From assembly GCF_000621125.1 (NCBI RefSeq), contig NZ_KK211214.1, positions 329,461 to 393,460 of the forward strand: a stretch of 64,000 nucleotides of DNA, read 5' to 3'. The stretch comes from Maribacter antarcticus DSM 21422. Lineage in GTDB: Bacteria; Bacteroidota; Bacteroidia; Flavobacteriales; Flavobacteriaceae. The position numbers and the translations under genes are program-made. The notes below the pieces were generated by a model, which saw only the letters and a program-made list of their open reading frames with translations, searched no databases and was not told the DNA's origin. Shown piece after piece: positions 9,020 to 15,907 of the stretch (its first letter is position 1; every line of letters starts with the position of its first letter).

Positions 9020-11626
9020 ATGACCAGGTTCATGTCTTTGAACCATTTAATCACCACCTTTTTACTTCTTATTACAGTTCACGCAACCTCACAGGAAGTA
9101 TCCTATGAGGATGGTAAGAGCTATATTCTGGGAGGAATAGAAGTAACAGGACTACAAAGTTATAACGAGCAAACAGTAAAAACCTATACGGGTTTACGCG
9201 TAGGACAGCCTATCATTGTTCCTGGAGAACAGATTAGTGCAGTCATCAATAAATTATGGGGACTGGAGCTTTTTAGTGCTATAGATTTTTTTATCACCAA
9301 CATAGAGGATGAAAAAGTTTTTTTAGAGCTAAATATCATAGAAAGACCAACGCTCACCAAGGTTAAGTTTACAGGGGTAAAGGAACGTAAGGTAGGGGAG
9401 CTCGTAAAGGATACAGACCTGAAAAAAGGAAAGAAAATTACGGAAAGCCTCATATCCAATACTAAAAACTATCTAGCCAACAAATATAAGAAGCAAGGGT
9501 ATTTGAATACCAAAGTGGCTATTGTTACCAAGGTTGATACGTCTCAAATCAACGCTCGAAGTATGTTGGTGAGCATAGATAAAGGTGATAAGGTGAAAAT
9601 CAGTGATATTATTTTTGAAGGCAATAAACAATTGTCGGATAAAAAGCTGAGAAAAGCTTTGAAGAGCACCAAACAGAAAAAGTTAGGACGCTTTTGGAAA
9701 AAGTCGAAATACATTAAAAAGGACTACGAAGAAGATTTAGGACTTTTAATAGATAAATATGCCGAAAACGGTTTTAGGGATGCAAGGGTAATATCAGATA
9801 CACTAACGAAAATTGATGAGAATAATATTCAATTGAATATTAGGATTGAAGAAGGTAACAAGTACTATTTTGGTGACATAGATTTTGTTGGGAATACCGT
9901 TTACACCGATCGTTCTTTAGCTCAAGTTCTCGGTATAAAGAAAGGTGCTACCTACAATGGTGTATTGCTTCGGGAGCGTATTGCAGATAACTCTAAACCT
10001 GACCCAAATGATGTAACAAGTTTATATCAAAATAACGGTTATTTATTTTCCAGCATAAACCCTGTCGAGGTTTCCGCGGCAAATGATACTATTAACTTTG
10101 AGATACGTATTATAGAAGGTAAAGAGACTTTTTTAGACCACGTAACGGTTAACGGGAACGACAGAACAAACGATCACGTTATTTTTAGGGAGCTAAGAAC
10201 TAGGCCAGGTCAGAAGTATGACAAATCTGATATTATAAGAAGTATTCGCGAACTGGGCCAACTTGGGTTTTTTGATGCAGAGCAAATTACACCAGATGTC
10301 TTGAATGCGAATCCTAATGCAGGTACAGTAGATTTAGATTGGAGTTTGGTAGAATCCGGTTCCAGTCAGATAGAGTTGCAGGGTGGTTACGGCGGAGGTG
10401 GTTTCATTGGAACCCTAGGGCTTTCTTTTAGTAATTTTTCGGTAAAGAATTTATTTAAAGGTGAGGAGTATAAACCAGTGCCCATGGGCGATGGTCAAAC
10501 TTTTGCACTGCGTTTGCAAGCTAGTAGGACATTTAGGGTGTACAGCTTAAACTTTGTAGAGCCTTGGTTGGGTGGTAAAAAGCCTGTACAATTTAACATG
10601 AGCTTTTCTAGGACCCAACAGTTTTTGGCATCTTTTGGGGGTAGGAACGGTATAGAGGTAGATAAAAATCGTCAGTTTTCTATAACAGGAATTACCGTAG
10701 GTTTAGCCAAGCGGGTTCAATGGCCAGATGATTACTTCACTATTTCCCATTCCTTGAGTTATCAGTTGTACGATTTTAGAAATTATAATACTGGTTTGTT
10801 CAATTTTGGAAACGGTCAGTCTAATTCCATCGCCTATACATTTGGGGTGTCTAGGAATGCGATACTAGGAGGGCGTATTTTTCCAAGAGGCGGTTCCAAT
10901 TTTGAGGTCACAGCTAAATTTACCCCACCCTATTCCCTTTTGAGTAACAAGGATTTTAGAGCTTTAAAAGAACGAAGTGAGGAACTTGCACCTATAGTGC
11001 AAGCCCAAGGCGGAGCGATAACACCAGAAAGTAAGGAGTTGGAGCAAATAGATCAAGAGCGTTTCAGGTTACTGGAATATTATAAAGTAAAGTTTAAAGG
11101 GGATTGGTATACTACGCTTATGGGTAAGTTGGTGCTTAGGACGAATGCAGAATTTGGATTCTTGGGTAGTTATAACAGCGGGGTAGGGAATGTGCCTTTT
11201 GAACGATTCTTCGTCGGAGGTGACGGTCTTAATAACTTTACCTTAGATGGTAGGGATATTGTGCAATTAAGGGGGTACGAGAACCAATCGTTAACCGCCA
11301 TTGATGCTTTGACTGGGCAGCAAGAAGGAGCCTTGATTTATAATAAATTTTCTATGGAACTTAGGTATCCACTTACTTTAAAACCATCCGCATCTATATT
11401 TGGTCTTGCGTTTTTAGAGGCTGGTAATTCGTTCAACAATTTTCAGGAGTTTAATCCGTTTCAATTAAAACGATCGGCCGGTGTGGGGCTGCGAATTTTT
11501 ATGCCAGCATTTGGATTATTGGGTATAGACTTTGGTTATGGATTCGATGAGGATCTTAGGCCTCAATCATTAGGCAATGGTCCTAGTGGATGGCAAACGC
11601 ACTTTATTATCGGTCAGCAATTTTAA
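9020..11626 (+). CDS. bamA: Outer membrane protein assembly factor BamA
   Basis: Core insertase of outer-membrane beta-barrel proteins. 868 aa from ATG 9020, which gives a signal peptide beginning MTRFMSLNHLITTFLLL; ATG 9032 is an alternative, and the frame up to 8987 lies inside uppS. About five POTRA repeats occupy residues ~35-435 (YILGGIEVTGLQSYNEQTV; KVKISDIIFEGNKQLSDKKL; KYYFGDIDFVGNTVYTDRSL; TFLDHVTVNGNDRTNDHVIF). The C-terminal barrel ends in FIIGQQF with the terminal Phe of a barrel-insertion signal. The VQLRGYENQS segment corresponds to the conserved (V/I)RGF loop. Followed by two OmpH/Skp genes. Confidence 0.95.
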   Translation: MTRFMSLNHLITTFLLLITVHATSQEVSYEDGKSYILGGIEVTGLQSYNEQTVKTYTGLRVGQPIIVPGEQISAVINKLWGLELFSAIDFFITNIEDEKVFLELNIIERPTLTKVKFTGVKERKVGELVKDTDLKKGKKITESLISNTKNYLANKYKKQGYLNTKVAIVTKVDTSQINARSMLVSIDKGDKVKISDIIFEGNKQLSDKKLRKALKSTKQKKLGRFWKKSKYIKKDYEEDLGLLIDKYAENGFRDARVISDTLTKIDENNIQLNIRIEEGNKYYFGDIDFVGNTVYTDRSLAQVLGIKKGATYNGVLLRERIADNSKPDPNDVTSLYQNNGYLFSSINPVEVSAANDTINFEIRIIEGKETFLDHVTVNGNDRTNDHVIFRELRTRPGQKYDKSDIIRSIRELGQLGFFDAEQITPDVLNANPNAGTVDLDWSLVESGSSQIELQGGYGGGGFIGTLGLSFSNFSVKNLFKGEEYKPVPMGDGQTFALRLQASRTFRVYSLNFVEPWLGGKKPVQFNMSFSRTQQFLASFGGRNGIEVDKNRQFSITGITVGLAKRVQWPDDYFTISHSLSYQLYDFRNYNTGLFNFGNGQSNSIAYTFGVSRNAILGGRIFPRGGSNFEVTAKFTPPYSLLSNKDFRALKERSEELAPIVQAQGGAITPESKELEQIDQERFRLLEYYKVKFKGDWYTTLMGKLVLRTNAEFGFLGSYNSGVGNVPFERFFVGGDGLNNFTLDGRDIVQLRGYENQSLTAIDALTGQQEGALIYNKFSMELRYPLTLKPSASIFGLAFLEAGNSFNNFQEFNPFQLKRSAGVGLRIFMPAFGLLGIDFGYGFDEDLRPQSLGNGPSGWQTHFIIGQQF

Positions 11627-11675
11627 ATTTTTAGAATTGTGCTATATGCTAAAAGCTTCATTTTAAAAGTTTTAG

Positions 11676-11683
11676 TAAATTTG
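11676..11683 (+). promoter_or_regulatory. Possible -7 element upstream of first ompH gene
   Basis: TAAATTTG fits TAnnTTTG, 36 bases before the OmpH start at 11720 in the 93-bp gap after bamA. No matching TTTG is seen at -33. The Skp pair may therefore have its own promoter besides read-through from bamA. Confidence 0.4.
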
Positions 11684-11719
11684 GCACGATATTTTCTATT
11701 GGATTAAACGATATCAATA

Positions 11720-12541
11720 ATGAAGTCAAAAACAAAAGTTCTTTTATTCCTTGGTTTGCTGGTTACCAGTTTGTATGCGAATGCCCAAAGAGGCGTCCGA
11801 ATCGGTTATGTAGACATGGAGTACATTTTGGAGAATGTGGAGGAATATAGGGACGCTACCGAGCAGTTGAACACTAAGGCGCAGAAATGGAAGGTTCAGA
11901 TAGAGCAGAAGCAAAGTGTTGTGGAGCAAATGAAAAAGGACTTGATGGCAGAGAAGGTGTTGCTTACCCCGGAGCTGATTTCTGAAAGGGAGGAAGATAT
12001 CCAGATCCTTGAAAAAGAGATGATAGAGTACCAGCAAGATAGATTTGGACCGCAGGGGGATTTAATTTTACAAAAACGCAGGCTTATACAGCCAATACAG
12101 GACCAAGTGTTTAACGAAGTCCAAAAATTGGGAGCCAATAAAAGGTACGATTTTATTTTTGATAGATCGGCGGATGTTGTAATGTTGTATGCACAAAAAA
12201 GGCACGATATTAGCGACCTTGTTTTAAGAGGTATTGCTAGGACGCGAAAGATTAGTAAGCCTGCTAAAAAAGCTAGTAATAGAAACAGTATTGCAGACTT
12301 TGAGGATAAAGAATCAGAAGATGAAGAAGTTGTAAATGATGCGTTGCAAGAGCGTTTGGATAAAGCGAAAGAGGCGACCGAGGCAAGAGCCAAAACGGCT
12401 GATGAGAAGCGTACTCAGCAACTCAAACTAAGAGAGGAGCGAAAAAAGGCCTACGAGGAACGTAGAAAAAAATTGTTGGAAGAACGAGAAGCAAAGAAAA
12501 AAGACAAGGAAAAAGAGACTATAAAAGACACTGAAAATTAG
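11720..12541 (+). CDS. OmpH/Skp family periplasmic chaperone with charged C-terminal tail
   Basis: 273 aa. A signal peptide (MKSKTKVLLFLGLLVTSLYANAQ) is followed by RIGYVDMEYILENVEEY, the standard OmpH start, and a long coiled-coil prong (about 45-115). RYDFIFDRSADVVMLYA closes the body strand domain near residue 160. Skp-type trimers hold unfolded outer-membrane proteins in the periplasm. From about residue 180 there is an extra tail of ~90 residues rich in K, E and R (EERKKAYEERRKKLLEERE), probably a continuous charged helix. The tail is absent from the neighbouring paralogue. Confidence 0.9.
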   Translation: MKSKTKVLLFLGLLVTSLYANAQRGVRIGYVDMEYILENVEEYRDATEQLNTKAQKWKVQIEQKQSVVEQMKKDLMAEKVLLTPELISEREEDIQILEKEMIEYQQDRFGPQGDLILQKRRLIQPIQDQVFNEVQKLGANKRYDFIFDRSADVVMLYAQKRHDISDLVLRGIARTRKISKPAKKASNRNSIADFEDKESEDEEVVNDALQERLDKAKEATEARAKTADEKRTQQLKLREERKKAYEERRKKLLEEREAKKKDKEKETIKDTEN

Positions 12542-12613
12542 TAACATATCGGAATTAGATTATTAGATTAGGAACCATTAATTAACACTCAAAGAAGAAT
12601 TAAATTTTAACTC

Positions 12614-13123
12614 ATGAAACACTTAAACAAAGTAGTAGTAGCATTAATGTTGTTTGTAGCAACGACTAGTTTTGTAAATGCTCAAAGTAAAGTTGCGCAC
12701 ATAGATGTGACACAATTATTAGGAGCTATGCCAGAAATGAAAACAGCCGAGGCAGAGCTTATGAAGCTTCAGGAAACATACAATGCCGACATACAGGCAT
12801 CCATGACGGAATTACGTAATAAAGTTACACAGTATCAAAACGAGGCTCCAAGTAAGACAAAAGAGGAGAACGAGAAGAGAGCAATTGAGCTTCAAGGTTT
12901 TGAAAAGAATATTGGTGAAGCACAACAAGCTGCTCAGCAAGAATTCCAGAAAAAACAAGGTGAGTTGTTCGCACCAATTTCCGAAAAAGCTAAAGCTGCT
13001 ATTGAGAAGGTCGCAACTGCTCAAGGATATGATTATGTTATAGACGCACAGCAAGGTGCTGGATTAATTGTAGCGCGAGGTAAAGATCTTTTAGCCGATG
13101 TTAAAAAGGAATTAGGCTTCTAG
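12614..13123 (+). CDS. OmpH/Skp family periplasmic chaperone
   Basis: 169 aa, the usual Skp length. Signal peptide MKHLNKVVVALMLFVATTSFVNAQ, then KVAHIDVTQLLGAMPEMKTAE, a coiled-coil region rich in Q, E and K (about 40-125), and GYDYVIDAQQGAGLIVA as the closing strand. It lies 72 bp downstream of the longer paralogue and ends just before a strong terminator, so it is the last gene of the envelope-assembly cluster. Confidence 0.92.
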   Translation: MKHLNKVVVALMLFVATTSFVNAQSKVAHIDVTQLLGAMPEMKTAEAELMKLQETYNADIQASMTELRNKVTQYQNEAPSKTKEENEKRAIELQGFEKNIGEAQQAAQQEFQKKQGELFAPISEKAKAAIEKVATAQGYDYVIDAQQGAGLIVARGKDLLADVKKELGF

Positions 13124-13146
13124 CAAATGTTTATCTTAAAAAATTG

Positions 13147-13172
13147 AAAACCGCCTTACTGGCGGTTTTTTT
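13147..13172. terminator. Intrinsic terminator after the OmpH pair
   Basis: CCGCC (13151-13155) pairs with GGCGG (13161-13165) around a 5-nt loop, extended by AAAA/TTTT and followed by a seven-T run. The A-run on the left makes it usable from the minus strand as well, where it overlaps the stop region of the convergent glycosyltransferase gene. Confidence 0.9.
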
Positions 13173-14025
13173 ATGTACTTATTTTTCTCCTCATATTGGT
13201 CCAACGTAACTTACGTATAAATACCCCTTCGTTCTGAGATACTAAAAATGGTACCTTATTCTTTTTAGCTTCAAAAAAGCCTTTCATATTATCTGTAAAT
13301 GCGGTCCAGTTCTTTTGCTTTAGTGTCATCTTGATTGATGCAATTAAACAAATCCAAAACCCATAGCGCATAGCGAACATGGCCTGTCCTTGCAGGCCTC
13401 GCGCTTTTTTGTTGTAGGCTGTTCCCGTGGGCCTCAGGTGCTTTACTTTTAGCGCATCATCTGTATGTATATTAAATCCGTGGTATTGCGCTAAAAGTTC
13501 ATCTACCGTGTCCCATCCCATAGCACTTTTAAGTCCGCCTATGGCTTTAAAGCATGATTTGGAGTAGGCTTTGAATGCTCCACGTACATGTTGTTTGTTC
13601 ATAGGGTGATTTAACTGCCATTCCCAATGTTGATTCTGCTCATAAATAAACCCGCCTGCAATACCTGTTTTCGGATTTATTTTAAACGTCTTGGCAATTT
13701 GTTCAAAGTAGTTTAATGGAAGGATGACATCCGCATCTAACTTAACAATAAAATCGTAGGTATCGTCTACCAGTTCAAGTCCGCAATTGAAAGCTTGAAT
13801 AACCTTGCTTCCTGGCATGTGTTCCGCTGAGGAGCTAATAGGACGTGTGTGAAATATATCGTCTTTAGCTATGTAGCTTGCTATAATTTCACCAGTAGTA
13901 TCTTCAGAATTATCATTGACCACCACTACTTTTTTTGGTCGTAAGCTTTGGTTTGCTAATGAATCTAAAGTGGTTGTTAGGTATTCAGCTTCGTTGTGCG
14001 CGGGTATGATGACATAGTAGTCCAT
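13171..14025 (-). CDS. Family 2 glycosyltransferase
   Basis: 284 aa GT-A enzyme. YVIIPAHNEAEYLTTTLDSL at the N-terminus, VVVVNDNSEDTTGEI (nucleotide-sugar binding) and FIVKLDADVILP (metal-binding DxD as DAD) are clear. The rest (GWDTVDELLAQYHGFNIHTD, HLRPTGTAYNKKARGLQGQ) resembles bacterial GT2 enzymes acting on surface glycans or lipids. There is no obvious membrane segment beyond YGFWICLIASI. It is the last gene of a minus-strand set with a methyltransferase and a KAS III-like enzyme; the acceptor is unknown. Confidence 0.88.
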   Translation of the reverse strand: MDYYVIIPAHNEAEYLTTTLDSLANQSLRPKKVVVVNDNSEDTTGEIIASYIAKDDIFHTRPISSSAEHMPGSKVIQAFNCGLELVDDTYDFIVKLDADVILPLNYFEQIAKTFKINPKTGIAGGFIYEQNQHWEWQLNHPMNKQHVRGAFKAYSKSCFKAIGGLKSAMGWDTVDELLAQYHGFNIHTDDALKVKHLRPTGTAYNKKARGLQGQAMFAMRYGFWICLIASIKMTLKQKNWTAFTDNMKGFFEAKKNKVPFLVSQNEGVFIRKLRWTNMRRKIST

Positions 14026-14097
14026 ATTAAAAGTACCAAATTGTATATACTGATTTCCAATACTTGGTCATAATAAAATATATTGGAATGTGTGATT

Positions 14098-14631
14098 TTA
14101 GGTTTTTGCTTTTTTGCGTTCAGCATAAACAATGTAGTACCTGGGTGTAAGTAGACGCAATATCGGGCGGATACCTAACTTGTTTACTGGGTGTGTCCAT
14201 TTTAATCGGTCCTTTATCACCCAACCGGCTTTTTCAAGAAGCCAATCAAACTGCCAGTCCTCAAACTCGTGGTAATGACGGTCCCAAGGGTCTGTTTTGC
14301 TGCGATATGCAGTGGAAAACCAAAGCCGTAATGGAATACTTGTCACTAATTTTTCGGCTCTTATTTCTGAAAGTACATTTAATGGGGCTAATAGATGCTC
14401 AAAAATTTCAAAAGCCGTCACTACATTGCCTTTAAAATCGGTAGTAGTGGTAAGTTCGCTATCCAAATCTTCACCGTTTGTATTCGTAACGTTGTAGCCA
14501 CGTTCTATCATTATTTCGGAAAGCGGATTGGAAACCCCTAAGTCCAAAATAGCCTCGTCTTTTGGGATATGTTTTTCCAGAAATCCCATCGTTTGTTTAA
14601 AACGTTTGTTCGGAAAAGTCTTTTCGTACAT
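14098..14631 (-). CDS. SAM-dependent methyltransferase-like protein
   Basis: 177 aa. The pattern AILDLGVSNPLSEIMIERGYNV fits motif I of class I methyltransferases, followed by NTNGEDLDSE and FKGNVVTAFEIFEHLLAPLNVL, which reads like the D/E-x-FEHL motif of methyltransferase type 11 families. The motif I glycines are reduced (LGVSNP rather than GxGxG). The C-terminus HYHEFEDWQFDWLLEKAGWVI matches the usual late strand. The substrate is unknown. It lies 72 bp from the glycosyltransferase and 53 bp from the KAS III-like gene on the same strand. Confidence 0.78.
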   Translation of the reverse strand: MYEKTFPNKRFKQTMGFLEKHIPKDEAILDLGVSNPLSEIMIERGYNVTNTNGEDLDSELTTTTDFKGNVVTAFEIFEHLLAPLNVLSEIRAEKLVTSIPLRLWFSTAYRSKTDPWDRHYHEFEDWQFDWLLEKAGWVIKDRLKWTHPVNKLGIRPILRLLTPRYYIVYAERKKAKT

Positions 14632-14684
14632 TTTTTAGTTTTCAGGTGTCAGGGTTTTATCATGCCCAACCTTGAACTTGAAGC

Positions 14685-15740
14685 TTAAACCCTATAAACA
14701 ATGGCGTTGATGTTCATTCCAGCACCAACACTGGCAAAGATAATAACATCTCCTTTGGTAAGTTGGTGATTTGGCATTTTTCCTTTCAGTAGCATATCCA
14801 ATAAGGTAGGAATTGTAGCAACCGAACTATTGCCTAATTTGCCGATGCTCATGGGCATAATACCCTTGGGTACAGGTATGCCATAACTTTTGTAAAACCG
14901 TTTTACAATGGCTTCATCCATTTTTTCATTGGCTTGATGAATGACTATTTTTTTAACTTCGCTTATGGGTATTCCACTTTCGTCCAAACAATCTCTCATA
15001 GCGCTAGGTACATGGCTTACGGCAAATTCATAGATTTTTCGGCCGTGCATTTTAATGTACTTGGTTTCCGAAGCCGCAGGATTATATGATTTCCCATAGA
15101 AAAGAAAATAGGCTTCTTCGTATGTGTATGTTGCACTGGTATGCGCTAGAATGCCACCTTTATTTTCGTTTTGCTCGATTACGGTTGCGCCAGCACCGTC
15201 GGAGTAAATCATAGAATCACGATCAAAAGGGTCAACGATTCGAGATAGGGTTTCTGCACCTATGACCAAACACTTTCTGGCCATCCCACTTTTAATAAAC
15301 GCATTAGCCTGTATCACGCCTTCTATCCATCCAGGACAGCCAAAAAGCATGTCGTAGGCAACGCATTTTGGATTTTTTATGCGCAATAAATGCTTTACTC
15401 TGGAGGCCAAGCTTGGTAGCATATCGCTTTGAGATTGACCGTGTGCTATATCCCCAAAATTATGAGCAAATATGATGTAGTCTAGTTCCTCCTTGTCTAT
15501 GTTGGCATCGGCAATTGCTTTTTCGGAGGCTATAAAGGCAATGTCTGAGGTGTTTAGATTCTGTTCGGCATAGCGTCTTTCGGAAATACCGGTAATTACT
15601 TTAAATTTTTCAATGATAACTGGGTTGTTATATTGGAACGGTGTGCCGTCCGTATTTAAGAATTCATGTTCTTCAAAATCTTTATTTGCTACGATTGTGC
15701 CGGGTACATAGCATCCCGTTCCCGTAATTCCAATACGCAT
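14685..15740 (-). CDS. 3-oxoacyl-ACP synthase III family protein (KAS III-like)
   Basis: 351 aa thiolase-fold condensing enzyme. The triad is visible: C135 in MLFGCPGW, H268 in VIHQANEKMDEA and Asn in LGNSSVATIPTLL. The N-terminus GITGTGCYVPGTIVANKDFE and the ITGISERRYAE block are typical. It is probably not the housekeeping FabH: it is longer than usual FabH, stands apart from plsX/acpP genes, and neighbours a methyltransferase and a glycosyltransferase, which suggests synthesis of a specialised acyl chain or lipid. A 20-bp palindrome lies 50 bp upstream of its start. Confidence 0.87.
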   Translation of the reverse strand: MRIGITGTGCYVPGTIVANKDFEEHEFLNTDGTPFQYNNPVIIEKFKVITGISERRYAEQNLNTSDIAFIASEKAIADANIDKEELDYIIFAHNFGDIAHGQSQSDMLPSLASRVKHLLRIKNPKCVAYDMLFGCPGWIEGVIQANAFIKSGMARKCLVIGAETLSRIVDPFDRDSMIYSDGAGATVIEQNENKGGILAHTSATYTYEEAYFLFYGKSYNPAASETKYIKMHGRKIYEFAVSHVPSAMRDCLDESGIPISEVKKIVIHQANEKMDEAIVKRFYKSYGIPVPKGIMPMSIGKLGNSSVATIPTLLDMLLKGKMPNHQLTKGDVIIFASVGAGMNINAIVYRV

Positions 15741-15789
15741 TTGACTATTGTTTGGTTAGTACCACACAAGATAACCCAAAAGCTTAATG

Positions 15790-15809
15790 TTGTTATGCGT
15801 GCATAACAA
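15790..15809. promoter_or_regulatory. 20-bp palindrome, candidate operator upstream of the KAS III-like gene
   Basis: Perfect inverted repeat with 9-bp arms TTGTTATGC and GCATAACAA around GT. It lies 50-69 bp upstream of the KAS III-like start, where a dimeric repressor could act. It has no T-run, so it is not a terminator. No regulator gene is adjacent. Confidence 0.5.
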
Positions 15810-15853
15810 AAAATTACGATGTTCAATATCATTATTTTGTCAATGTATGTACT

Positions 15854-15889
15854 AAAAAGGGCCTCCAAATACGTTGGAAGCCCTTTTTT
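15854..15889 (-). terminator. Intrinsic terminator of gcvP
   Basis: Stem of about 15 bp with one mismatch (left arm 15854-15868, right arm 15874-15889), loop ATACG, ending in a T-run on the minus strand. It lies 19 bp beyond the gcvP stop and separates gcvP from the KAS III cassette. Confidence 0.85.
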
Positions 15890-15907
15890 ATACTGTTTTA
15901 GCCAAGT

